Below the pieces are notes generated by a model. It saw only the letters and a program-made list of their open reading frames with translations, made no database searches and was not told where the DNA came from. Positions 36,529 through 48,672 of a DNA stretch of 64,000 nucleotides are shown here, piece after piece. Made by a program: the position numbers and the translations under genes. Source of the DNA: Sporodiniella umbellata (lineage: Eukaryota > Mucoromycota > Mucoromycetes > Mucorales > Rhizopodaceae); the NCBI GenBank assembly GCA_025677835.1, contig JAIXMR010000055.1:62001-126000 (forward strand), read 5' to 3'. Position 1 is the stretch's first letter. Each line of letters starts with the position of its first letter.

Positions 36529-38667
36529 GTCGAATTGAGAGTACAAAAAAAAAAGGGAAAAGAAAAAAAGATAGTGTAGAGTGAGCAAGATTTACTGCCC
36601 AAGTGACTTGCAAATAAACTGTAGAAACCACAGACACCTTAGAAAGGAGCCAAGAAAAAAAAAGGAGAAGCACCAAATTCTGTTCAATAATCTGTGCTGT
36701 ATCATATATAGTTTTTCTGTTTTTTCCTAGTGAAAACTGGAACTTTGAAAAGCGCTTTGCAGCAAAAAAAAAGAGATTCACTTTAAAGCAAGGAGAAAGA
36801 CAAGACATAAAGAACAAGCGATTTTCTTTCTAGCTTTAGAATGAAGCGAGATGAAGTACATAGGCAAAAGAGAAAATTAACTCTATCTTTCTCTCCTTTT
36901 TGTGTAATAGAAGAGAAGTGATAGAAGCGATAAGCTCTTTCCCCCCCCCCTCCTTAACTGGTCTCCGCCTAATTTTTTATTCAAATATGCACAGAAAAAG
37001 AGAATAGGGAGAAGGGCGTTTTAAAGAGAACAAAACGACCTTCCAAAAAAAATAAAGAGCGAAACAGACTTCATACGCCCATAATTAGTGTGAGTAAGGG
37101 TTCATCTTTGTATATACCTTATCAAGCAAACGATCTGCTGACCCCAATTATGGTTTGTGCCAAATGTATTAAGAAAAGTTTATTTTCCCTTGAGTCATAT
37201 GAAGGGTATTTGAGTTTTTGCCAAACCCAATGTTGTGGAGGTACAGTAAAACCTCGGAATTTTTTTTTTCGAAAACAAGCAGCAGAAAAGACAAATATGA
37301 TTATCGTTGGACTACTTCAACTCCAATACATTAGACATTGGTATACATTTTATCACTCTAGAGTTTTTCAGGATCAAGCATAACAAGTCATAATATTTCG
37401 GTGGATTAGGTTAGTAAAGAGCTTATCCCTATTCAATCCAAATCAGGAAGCATGGACTTATTATTTTTAGTGACCTTCAAGAGATTAGCCTTCAACCTAC
37501 CAAAGAGATAGTTTACATATTTACTAACCATGTATTTTAGAGAGTACCTATTTAAAATTGGCCAATTCAATCGAAAAGACAGGGGCTGCTAGAATCTCTT
37601 TATAGTTTATAGCTCAAAATCTCTTCTTAATAAACCAAGATATACTAAGCTACTTTAGTAATTGGGACTCTACAAAGTTTCAGGCTGTTATAATATCTAA
37701 ACAGCTAAATCTTTTTGATTTGTTTGACTTCGTAACAAAATTTACAAAAAAAAAAGGTGCTTTAAAACTTTTGATTTTAAATACAATTTCTCGACCTACA
37801 GTGTGCTTAGTACAAATATGCACTGTCGAAAAGAGTCCTGTATTATACAATGTACGCTTGCAATCCGAGATAACTAATATTGAGCGATGAACAGATCAAC
37901 CTCCCAAGACAGAATTTTTTATTCATCGCTTTCATGCAATATAATATTTAGGTTATAAGACAAAAGCTGCGCGCAAACTTTAGTAGAGTGTATGGTCTGC
38001 AAAACCAATCGAAAAACTATTAAAAGAAATTCGGAGTAGCCAAACGACCTGTGCTTTTATCAAACATTGTTCTCATATTAAAATTCGTTCAATACACACT
38101 TTAACCTTTTACAGCCTACTGTACAAGGTGGGAGAAGGGAGCAGGTATACAGAATTACACAAGAAAAAATAGAAATATATGCAGGTATAGCGCGGTTCAG
38201 TGGTTTTATACGGTTTAGGAGAGTTGTATGCTCAAAAAAAAAAAAAAAAAAAAAGGAAAAAACTCAACACTTACTATCTTGTTCTTTTTTGTCTTTTTTT
38301 TTTTTTTTTTTTTTTTTTTAGCAAGCATCCAGCGTATTGTTTGACCATACTTCAGATAACTCGGCTTCAACTACACTGCTTTGGTTTTCTTGGGTGCTCA
38401 TGTAAAGTTAAAATACTAGGGAGTCTAATATGGAACAAGCACCCAAAGTCGTTTTGATGAGCTTTTAAAATAAGCTTTTTACTAGTTTAGAACAGACGAA
38501 ATATATCAGCTGCACTTTACCAAAAAAAGAAAAGAGCAAAGCCAGTCTGTTCATTCAGAACTTTTTGCCTTAGAAAAAAAAGGGGGCAAAGGGAGGTGGG
38601 GGAGCTCACGAGTTGGATCACAAGGACGATAGATTATCGATTTTCTCTTTGGCTATTTATTAGTGTT
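36529..38667. other. 2.1 kb intergenic, no gene seen
   Basis: Upstream of the ANKRD40-like gene and downstream of the armadillo-SPRY gene. Poly-C at 36941-36950, poly-A at 38234-38254 and poly-T near 38297-38320. A 97-codon frame at 37090 has no recognisable content. Confidence 0.55.
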
Positions 38668-41600
38668 TTAAAATTCGGAAATTTTACCAACCAAACTGTA
38701 AAGATAGCTTAGGCGATGTTGTTTGCTACTAGGATGGTTAGCAAAGACCCAAGCAAAAGGTTCCTCGCCATAATTGACATTGTTTCTCATCAGACCAGAA
38801 ACAAAGGGAATATAAGGTTCGAACGATACGTTTTTCCCTACATAAATGAAGAACTGAACTTGGCCATTTAAGGTGACTCCAAACGCATTCGTCTCATTCA
38901 CATAAAGCAGCCCTATACGGTCACCATCTGCTATTTCAAACTCAAAAGCTTCTGACCGGTCAGAACCAATGACAAAAGTAAGATATTTTTGTACTGTATG
39001 ATATTCAAAGCAGATGAATGCCTGAGGTCCTAAACACTGCAATCCAAACTTGAAAACACTACAATTTTGTTTGAGACATCTATAAAACTTAATATTTTGC
39101 GTTACCTTTCGTTGAGGGAAGATACATTCAACGAGTCCTCCTTGTAAAATTCCAATGCTATTTCATAATAAACAGAAGAAAGGGTATTTTGTTCATGCGG
39201 ACTAGATTTCATAAAGTAAAATGAGAACTGCTCAGAGCGTATAGAGATGTCTTGAATGGGTTCAATAGAGTCGATAGGCTTAAGACTGGGCTCAGTGTTG
39301 CCATCATTCAAGACGGGAGACTTGAAGCTCATGTGCTCCATGGCCTTCGATAGGTCACTAAGATCACTGTCTTCTAGGCTGACTTGTTTAGCCATACGAG
39401 GTGGAGGCAGCTCCATATTGAACAAAGATTGACTGGCCAAGGTAGAGATAGCCAAGTAGCCTTCTGGTAAATGTCTAAAAAACAATAGAAGAATAGGATA
39501 TGTGAGGGCTGGGGGCAAATTAAGAGTATTATTACTTTAGAGGGTCTGTAGGGCCGCCAAACTGAAGCTTACATTGCTGACCTGTGGCCAAAGAAACAGC
39601 CTTGATAGATCAATGAGCATGGTGATATAAGATGATAAAAAAAAAAATACGCTTACCGGGTACCAAGAACGATTTCCAGCAATATTAAAGAAGGCAACAC
39701 CCATGTCCGTCCCGTTTAAATAATAGCTTATTTCGCCTTTCTCAAGATCAATGGCGCAAGTGACCGTATCTCCTTCATGCCAGATCATACCATAGGTAGT
39801 TGTTCTCATATTTGCGTACTTTCCATGCCACTTTTTAGCGCGAGAGCCATCATAACCAAATGAATGTATATCGTCCCCTACACCTTTGCCACCTTCCGGA
39901 TCAAACTCGAAATGATCCGTTACCCAACCGACCTGCATCAGGCCGCCCGATTCCAAACGTACTTCGTAAGCGTAGCATTGACCCTTGCTATCCTTCTTCA
40001 AGGAGGAAACGCCATGTGTCGCACGGACAGTTTCGAACGTCCAGGAATCATTGCGGACATGAAGACAAGAGGCGTAATCAATCAAACAAAACTTGGAACG
40101 CGACACAAGATCGATTTCGACACAAGAAGCATGATTGATCATCTGTGCTGTCGCACGATCCGTCACTGAACGACTACAGTATGTCAGCACAAATCGACTG
40201 TAGAAATAAAAGGAACGGCTCTTGGAAAACAAAACACTATGCCAGACCAAAATGGCCAAAATTTGGAATTCATGCTTGGGTATTCTCACTTGAGGATCGT
40301 GAGCAAATAAAGTACCAAGACAGGTCATAACGCGTTCCGTTGGTGTACTATCCGCCTCGAGCAAGTAAAAGAGAACTTTGAGAAATTGTAGATCTTGTAT
40401 CAAATAATGTCGAACCGAAGCTTTTTTTTTTTGAAAGAAAGAAAATGCCACAATAAAACAAATGCATAAATTTGAAAATAAAAATAAGAAAAATAGTTTT
40501 ATTATTATTATTGTCAAAAAAAAAAAAAAAAAAAGGTATAGAATAAAACAAAAATAGAAGGTTTTTTTTTTTTTTGAAAGCACTTACCATAACGAGTCAA
40601 AGACTGAAGAAGTATCAACGCACGTCGAGAAAATCCATGATATTTTTTACTTGTTTGTGATGATTGTTGTGAATCTTCCTGTTTCTTTTTGGTATATGAG
40701 GAAAAAAGAGGCCCCTCTTCGTCTTCCTCTGAACTAGTATCACCTATATGACTACTACCTGTACGATTCTCATGAAAACGGGGCCTTTGTAAAGCTTCTT
40801 GACCTCGTTTTGGGAACTCACTAAATCGATAGATCCATTGCAACACATCTTGGTACATGCTGTTTGCTTTTGTTTCTGTCAAAGAGGTAAGCGAATGATG
40901 AGACCATCGACTCTCGGCCCAGGCATCCAAAGTAGGGTAAATAACAAGGTGGACAAGATGCCGTATGACATATTGAATATGGATGGGCAATGTCATGTTT
41001 TCAGCTGCATAATGTGGAGTATGGGTCAAGGGTCGATGGCCTGTAGGATTCAAACGGCTGTAGACGGTAGACGCTTCAGATGGATCTTCTGCCACAACAT
41101 CATCCATCATATCCAGTAAGGCTGAATGACTTCCGTTGTGTTTTCCTGTCATCACGCTACCAATGACCTGATCGTTTTCCAATAGAATATTGAGTGCGGT
41201 CAAAGTAGCTGTGAGCTGATCGCGCGGTAAAGGGGGCAGTTTGAACTCTTGGAACTTTGCATCTCGTTCCTGAATAGAGAGATGAGGTCCAAACAGGTAG
41301 GAAATATCGAGCCCGTCATTTGTGGATTGCTGCTGTTGTTTACGCTTCTTCTTAGCTCGCTCTCGATTCTTGAGAACACGGTCCAGACGCGACGCGTTAG
41401 TGATTGTGCCCTGTTCAGTCACATCAATATAATCGCTCGCACGAGGTACACGAATATCCTCATCGTCCGATTCAGTCGCATTCTCTTCAATCAGATGTTC
41501 CGGACGAGATGCCACTTCATTCGATCGACGTTTGTAAGCTCCAGTGAGAGCCTGACTAATCATGACGGGTAATATCAAACGAGAGAGATCGTTGACGGTT

Positions 41601-43828
41601 TCAATTAAAGGATCTGTCACTTGACTGTTGATTTGAAATACCATATAGCGGTCTAGTAAACACATCAGACAAGCCCTACACTTGTTCTTCTTCACTTACT
41701 TTTAATAACTACCATCAAAGCACCTTTGGTACAGATCATACGTACTCTTTCGTTGGTAGAAGTAGCTGACATCAAAAGCAGGTTTTTGAAACATATCTGC
41801 CTTACTTTGTTGGCAAAAGGAGCTATGACTCCAGTTTAATACAAAAGCACTTTGTAAAAAGTGAAGCTTACCATTCGTAGTCATAATGTTAAAGATAGCA
41901 CCCGCAGCATTGTATTGTACATCTGTTTCACCCTCAATTAAGAGAGAGTTCAATGTTTTTAAGAGCGATTTGATATGTGGGTCCAGGTAGGTTGAATTAC
42001 TGGCTAATGAACACATGGAGGATCAGCGATCAATCGATAAATAGATAATACTTACATATACAGCAGATCAAGGAGAGTATATCTGAAACGTAAATGGCCA
42101 CTTTCATTTTAGAAGAAGAAGCAAGCTCAAGCAAGACTTCGAATTCAGTAGCAGACACAATGTCTTGGTGAGACTCCACTAAATGTTATCTATTAAAACC
42201 TTTCGCATATATATATATATATGTACCTTGTCCAGCCACTACATGAATACAGAGCACAGCCCATTGTCGAATATCCTCATCATTTAAAGAGAGACAGTGC
42301 ATAATTTTCTTTACCATTCCTGAACGAACCATTTCCTGAAGAAACTTGTCTTGGCCATAAGCCATGAATTTGATTGTTCTCAGGATCACACGCGATACAT
42401 ACATTTCTTCTGCAGACAAGAGACCGGATAGGATGGTATGAATCCCACGAATCTGTCGAAACTTTTCGGCTGCTACGTCTTTGATTACAAATTCATGCAT
42501 TAACCCAGCTGCCCAGTAGATCAATTCGACATCGTCTCCTCGAAGACAGATCGAGATAAGATCCAAGATGTTGTAATCCAACAGTTCAACCAGAATAACT
42601 TTGGCCTCTATGTAGTTGTATTAGCTACACTTTCCCTCGCTTTTTTGTATATGTATATTTACCTGTAACATCTACATTTGCTGTAATTCTCACCAAACTT
42701 TGCATACAGAATTTAGGCATGTTGGTGTTACCATAGGTCAAACGTGCCATTTTAGCCAAGAGTTTAACAAATCCATTTTCTACCAAAATATGCGGCAAAG
42801 GGTCTATTTTAAAAACAAATAGGTATATTGACATCAACACATGCTTTTGTGTATATACGGGGAGTTTACCACTAAGAGAGATTTGATATAGGATCATCAA
42901 AGTCCAATATTTTAATTCATTGTTTCGAATTTCTTGAGAACTTAGAATACGTTGAATGGAATCCAATATACCCATTCCAATGATTTTGTACTTGTTGATA
43001 TCTAATAGCAAAAAAAAAAAAAAAAAAAAAAAAGTCTTAGTATTCATACTTGGCTTTTCATAGAGTGTCAATTACCACTTCCTTGAATAAGATCACATAT
43101 AGCTACAGCTACATAACGTTGTGTGACCTCTTTCATCTCTGGGTCTGTACATTTTAGCGCGTCTACCAAGACATTCAAAGCGTCTGATTCTAACAAAGCA
43201 GCCTTGTTTCCTTCTAAATGAAGAGTATACGTATCCTGGTTAGTTAGGGGCATTAAAAGAAAAAAAAGTTACCTTTTCGAGTCAAGAGCTGAAGTGAAGA
43301 AAGTGACTTTGATCGGATGTCCATGGGTTGACTTTTATCGCAAGCAGAAATGATATTGGTTAGCTGAGAAGCTTTAGAAAGTCAGTTTGCGTTAGTCTAC
43401 GACTATTCCTATTATCGTCATTTGACTTACGCGACATGGCTCTTTCTAGAATCACTTTTGATGCACTTAAACCGAAAAAGTCAATAAAAATGATAAACGA
43501 ATAGAGAATGCTCACCAGCTCTGAATGTTTGCATTAGGTGATTGCATTAAATAAGCCAATGACTTTAACTGAATAGCTGTTTGTAAACGGTCAGAAAGAG
43601 AATGATGAGTTTCATTTTGTTTTTTTTTTTCTGTATTTTGAAGAAGGTGCATTTACCATCTTCAATCTTTGTTTCTGGTTTATTTGAAAGTTTTTTTGTT
43701 TGCGAGTGATTGTCTTGTACGGACTTTAGGTGAGAATAAACCGAATATCCCATAAGAATAGCAGCTACTCCCGTCACAAAGCAAGCAAGTTCTGTGTTGT
43801 TGAAAGTATGGTCTTTATCAAGTCCCAT
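38668..43828 (-). CDS. armadillo-repeat and B30.2/SPRY-domain protein, membrane-anchored
   Basis: Sixteen exons in transcript order: 43828-43657, 43630-43516, 43465-43431, 43371-43273, 43213-43076, 43001-42870, 42803-42663, 42607-42227, 42178-42056, 42003-41872, 41804-41700, 41652-40588, 40420-39657, 39600-39536, 39474-39106 and 39058-38668. They sum to 4227 nt, 1408 residues. An N-terminal hydrophobic helix (CFVTGVAAILMGYSVY, about 16-32) precedes armadillo/HEAT-like repeats to about residue 560. Then comes a long charged linker, a helical region, and a SPRY domain (about 960-1130) with GLMQVGWVTDHFEFD, FGYDGSRAKKWHG and YYLNGTDMGVAFFN. The SPRY part is like those of RSPRY1 and RNF123, but no RING is visible. 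The first intron as drawn is only 26 nt. Confidence 0.78.
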
Positions 43829-44167
43829 TAGAGTTTGAAAATACAGTACAATTCCAACTGCAAAATATGTAAAGAAAATAAAAAGGGGGGGAAAAGACTT
43901 TGTAAAAAAAATTGGGTTTTATTTTAATTCCAAGATATTTTTTTTTTTAAAAGAAAATAACAAAGAAATGATATTAAAAGATGCTTGGTAAGCGAGGGGG
44001 GGATAAAAATGAATGTTGTTTGAAGCAGATAAGAGATATAAACATAAGAAGGGTAACTAATAGAATTTGAATATCAAACCAATTGAAAGACTGTGTGGGG
44101 AAAAAAAATAAAGGGGGTATCATCTGGGGGTGTATTGTTCAAGGAGTGTGTATTTTCGATTTGTTTT
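43829..44167. other. short spacer
   Basis: 339 bp between the start of the armadillo-SPRY gene and the stop of the small acidic ORF. G-run and A-run rich. No gene seen. Confidence 0.5.
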
Positions 44168-44611
44168 TTAGGCAGCAAACTTGTGGTTCCTTCTTCTTTG
44201 TCTAGCAATGTTGCCTGCAGTTAAAGCATGAGGGGATAATACGATCAGGACTGCTGTGTTTCGAGTGGCTGCAGGGACTGTTTCTGTGCCTGATAGTTTA
44301 TCCAGTGTGGAGGCGTAAGAAGAAAGTATCTCGTTCATATAATCCTCTTCATCGTCATCAGAGTCGTCAGAGCCATCGTCCTCTGTTAAACAAGAATCTC
44401 TTGTATGTTTTTCGTCGTCGTATAGAGTAGTTTGGTCTTCATCAAATCCAAAGACTGTCTTGGGAGTGTCACAAAGTGTCAATTGGTCTTCCTCCTGACG
44501 GGTATTTTCGCATTGGTTGTCGTTGTAAATGTCTTGTTGACTTGAGCGTGTCATGAATTGAGAGGCAGACAAGATACGTTGATATAAATGAGTTTGTTTG
44601 GTTTTAGTCAT
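44168..44611 (-). CDS. hypothetical small acidic protein
   Basis: Single-exon 147-residue frame, not recognised. The N-terminal third is polar with QFMTRSSQQDIY. The centre is strongly acidic (DDGSDDSDDDEEDYMNEIL) and the end is basic (ARQRRRNHKFAA), preceded by a short hydrophobic LIVLSPHAL. A-rich leader and downstream AT-rich DNA fit a real gene. The composition suggests an intrinsically disordered, perhaps nuclear, protein, but there is no domain to support a function. Confidence 0.55.
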   Translation of the reverse strand: MTKTKQTHLYQRILSASQFMTRSSQQDIYNDNQCENTRQEEDQLTLCDTPKTVFGFDEDQTTLYDDEKHTRDSCLTEDDGSDDSDDDEEDYMNEILSSYASTLDKLSGTETVPAATRNTAVLIVLSPHALTAGNIARQRRRNHKFAA

Positions 44612-45257
44612 TTTTGTTTATAGAAATGAAAGTAGAATAAATAAAAGAAGCAATGATTTTAATAAAAAAAAAAAAAAGAAAAAAAGCACGGCTTATTTAA
44701 AGCTTTTTTTTTTTTTTTGAGGCGTTTCATCATCATCACCTACAAGACATGACACGTTCTCTAAAACTCCATTGTTATACACTAAACTCCCTAAGTTTAT
44801 TGTTTTCGATTATTTTGTTTACCCTTTTTTCGCTTGTGCAACCAATTCCCTTTCTAACCCCTATTTCGATGCAAACACGATTTGTTCGAATTTTTTTCAT
44901 TTGTGGCGCTTTTTTGTTCTTTGAATGCACTGTTTCTTTTTCATACAAATCATTTATCCTTTTAGGAGAGAAGATTCACAAGAAAAAAATAGAGAGTGAA
45001 ATACGGTATTTCCTTTTTAATCATATACTCCCTCTTCTCTCTCTTTTTTGTTCAATTACTCCCTGTTTTCATTTCTTTTTCTTAATTTTTTCTTGATTAC
45101 TACGAGACTCGGGATATGCTGGTCTTTCGGTTTGGGTTATATTTCTAACCGCATAAAAGCGCGCCAAAAATATACATATATACATATACGTTTAGCTTTA
45201 AAGAGATAGTGAACATGTAAGAAAGAGGAAAACAAACGTCATGATTATGTCAATCCT

Positions 45258-45485
45258 TCATACTCCTTCTAAAGCTTTCTCTGTGAGGGCAGGAGGTAGA
45301 CCACTGCCAGTGCAATTGCCAACCTGTAGTTCTTGTTTTGAAAGCAACCGCTCCAAGCCCCTTGATGGGAACTCTATGAGCAAATAAGAATTGTCTTTTT
45401 CAAAAGGGAATCTTTGCACAAGTCTTTTCAGTATGTCCCCGAGCCTAATGGACTTTAAAAAAGATACCAAGGGAACTGTTGACAT
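45258..45485 (-). CDS. hypothetical 75-residue protein
   Basis: Small frame beginning MSTVPLVSFLKSIRLGD and ending PPALTEKALEGV. Codon makeup is less AT-rich than the surroundings and the protein is not low complexity (amphipathic helix, then FPFEKDNSYLLIEFP), which is why I list it. I recognise no family. A longer start 21 bases upstream runs through a CA repeat and is less likely. It could be a small gene, an exon of something larger, or chance. Confidence 0.35.
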   Translation of the reverse strand: MSTVPLVSFLKSIRLGDILKRLVQRFPFEKDNSYLLIEFPSRGLERLLSKQELQVGNCTGSGLPPALTEKALEGV

Positions 45486-48350
45486 CTGTGTGTGCGTGTG
45501 TGTCACTAGTTATTTTTAAAAGAAAAAAGATCGACAGAAAAAGCTCTTTTATAAAAACACAAAACAAAATCTTCTATTCCACTCTTTTTCAAAACGTAGG
45601 CGTCGCTTTGTTTTATTTGTTCTATTTTTCTTTTTGGGCGTTGTTGTTATTATTCATATAAACAATTGTCACCTGCTCTGTAGAACAATGACCCTGGATT
45701 GTGTTTAGTAAAAGTCAAGGGCGCCCAATGAAAAAAAAAAAAAAAAACGGCTGCGGATAAAAGCCCGTGTACATTATTATCCATGTCGTTTTTATCCGTT
45801 TATAATTTGTCATCCATTCGAAGGTTGGTTTATAATTTTTTTTAGTTTATCGATAGAGCCATTAAATCCTACAATAGGTCATTTTCAGGGCTTGCTTCAC
45901 TCCCTTATACACCCCGCCAAGAGGCGTTTGTTGAAGAAAAAGAAATACCCAGGGACTGTATAGCAGCTTTTTTTTTGATTGGTCAATTCATGTATTTGCT
46001 TTTTGGCTATCCAACGCATCTCTAAAACACGTTTTCGTCCTCAAAATAAGCCTCTTACATAAAGGAAAAATTAACTACGCATAAAAAGATTCGGCTTTTG
46101 TAGAGGCTGAAAAGATAATTTTTATTGGACTCAAGATAATTGTCGTCGCCACATAGGCCTTTTTGTTAAGGATTCGTTTCTATCATCTATTGTTGAAATA
46201 CTTTGGTTAATGTTGAAAGATTTTTACGACCAAACGGTTTAAGAAACTTATAAGAAAACACCTTCGAAAGAAGGGGGAGAAGTAACTCAAGGTGCAGCCA
46301 TTCATACAAGCACCCATCTCTTGTGGTACTTTGACTAGTTTGATAGAACAATACCGAAAACGTGTCCCGCATAACCGGATTAGCACAGCATTTGACTATA
46401 GCACCGTGTGTAAGAGTCTTATTTGCCTTTTTAATTGAGCACTTTCTTGATTTTTTAAGCCTCAACTCATCTGCCCGTGTTCAACGAGTGGTACTTTTTT
46501 TTCATAGTGCAATACATGAACGAATTTGTATGGGCAGAAAGCAACCAATAAACACTTCGAAAATTAAAAATACAGAGTCCGAAGGAAATGACAATCGAGC
46601 ATTTGTTGGGCTTGAGTTGACAGGACATTCGATTCATAAAAGGAACACGCCAATTCTGTGTAACATGTCGGATTTCTTTCATGAGCCCCTCACCCCTCTC
46701 CCCTTTTTTATTTTCCCCCTTCTTTTTTTTCTTTTCCCCCACACCATGTTAGTTATCTAAAAGCAGAGATTGTTTTTTTTTTGTTTTTCCCAAATAAAAA
46801 CTTGTGACGGATTATCGCTTTATGTTGTCATTTTTTGGGTTTTGTTTATTAATACACGATCTGAACAAGGAGTAGCGGTAGAGGAGGGTACAGAAAGTGC
46901 TTGAGTAAAGAAGATCTTTTCCTAAAAAAGTGATTTATGCTATTAGAGCGTTTAAATCCCGGATATTAAAGCATTCTGCTCAAAAGGATATGTGCCGAAA
47001 TGGTGAAGTCAATACATTGACGATGAATAAAATAAAAATAGCACTATGTGAGATGTGCACCTTATTAAGGTTAGCTCTCTGAACGACAGTCCTGAAGAGA
47101 GACATTGTAGGCTAGCATTAAATAAAGCGTGTTGACAATGCATCAAAAAAGGTGTATGCCGCTAGACCTATAACCAAACACAAGGCACCTTGCTTTAGTC
47201 ATCGATCCAACTCTATATTGAAAAAAATCGTACCTGCTTTAGTAAAGTAGATTGATCGTCAGATATAAACGTTACTAGTATTTGCGAACTTTTATTTGTA
47301 GAACCTTGCCGTACGTGCTTTTAATGAACCGTTTTTGTTTTCTGTATCTATGGTGGCATTTTCCTGTATTAAGGCTTGCTTTTTTTCTTTATTTCTGTTT
47401 TTTTTCGAAAAAAGATCTTTTGCTATGTAAAAGGAATGAACCAACTCCATAGTTTTCCATTAAGATACGATCTACCTTGCAAAGGAGAAAACACCCACCA
47501 TGTGTACATCCATACTAAGCAAACTATCACTCTTTACTGATTATTCGGAACAGAATATATATGTATCTTTTTTTTATTTAGGTTCACAAATCATTGTTGT
47601 CCCTTTCCTTGCTCTTTTTTCCTGTCATACATTAAAAATCGCTTTATAATTACTAGAAAACAGGCTGGTAATAGCCGAGATTACTTTCATATCTATATAT
47701 AGCTTTGTCTTACTAGCGGTTTTTGTTTTCTTTTGTTGTTTTGAACAAGGTATTTTCCTCCTTGACACTTTATCTCTCAAAAACATACACTGGTTTCAAG
47801 ATCAGTATATGACACGATCTACCGTACCAAATGAGGACCCAGAATATTTGATTCTAAAGCGAGATATTTCTTGTCACAAGCTTTACAAAAGAATTTATAC
47901 ACACAAAAGAGAAGAAGTAAAAGCTTTTGAATACCACTCTTGTCTAAAGAAAAGACTGTGTTATCTCATGGATGAAAAAGCCAAATTTCATTTTCATCCA
48001 AGCATTGATTCAAACAATACCCTTTTTTTTTTTTTTTTTTTTTTGCTAATATACAGTTGTCGTTAAAAAAAAGGTAGTCTTCGCCTTCATAGTGAGTCAG
48101 TAGTGATTTCTTTTGTTTGACTTTTTGAACACACAGAGTGACCCTACATTCGAATAACAAAAAGCAAGCCATAAGCCAAAATACGAAGTACTCGTTTAAA
48201 ACTGCAAATACGTTTATATAAAGTGTTGTCTATACATAAACATACGTGTGCGTGCGTATAAATAGGCTGCCATTTCAAGAATGTTCTGTCTTTTTTATAT
48301 AAAAAAAAGGTCTTGGATATTAGCTAGAGGCAATATTAAATGCATTAAAA

Positions 48351-48398
48351 AATTCTTGATTGGCTCATTAAAAATTTGAAAGGAATTCTTGATTGGCT
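48351..48398. promoter_or_regulatory. tandem duplicated CCAAT element upstream of CaMKK-like gene
   Basis: A 15-nt sequence ending CTTGATTGGCT occurs twice, at 48351-48365 and 48384-48398, with a 33-bp period (about three helical turns). Both copies have the same orientation and lie 275-320 bp ahead of the start codon. Confidence 0.5.
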
Positions 48399-48672
48399 GG
48401 TGCAACGTCTTAGATTTTAAACGCAAATCACTTTATTTAGACTGATTCTTTCCCCCCAAAAAATAAATAAATAAAATAATAATAAAAACAGCCGTTTTCT
48501 CCGCTTTCTCATCGTCTTCTTTTTTCCCTTTTTATTCTTACTTTTCTTTTTTTCTTATAGAAGATAAAAAACATACACACACATATATACGCACGCACAT
48601 ACGTACACACACATACACGCAACAAAAACAAAAAAAATATAAATAACAACAAAAGCAATCTAAGGAGGGGGT

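Larger units (their letters stand above)
44612..48672. other. 4 kb mostly gene-free region
   Basis: Upstream of both the small acidic ORF (minus) and the CaMKK-like gene (plus). It holds the 75-codon ORF listed separately, scattered homopolymers (45728-45745, 48020-48042) and a CA/TA-rich leader (48573-48640). A duplicated CCAAT element is at 48351-48398. Frames at 46187-46465 (minus) and 46362-46760 (plus) overlap and neither is recognisable. Confidence 0.5.

Noticed and set aside
37090..37383. 97-codon plus-strand frame
   Set aside because: No domain, AT-rich, crosses a T run, and no neighbouring exon could be joined to it.
46187..46760. Overlapping open frames on both strands (92 and 132 codons)
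   Set aside because: Neither shows a family signature. They overlap each other and the plus-strand one ends in a Phe/Pro low-complexity stretch from T/C-rich DNA.
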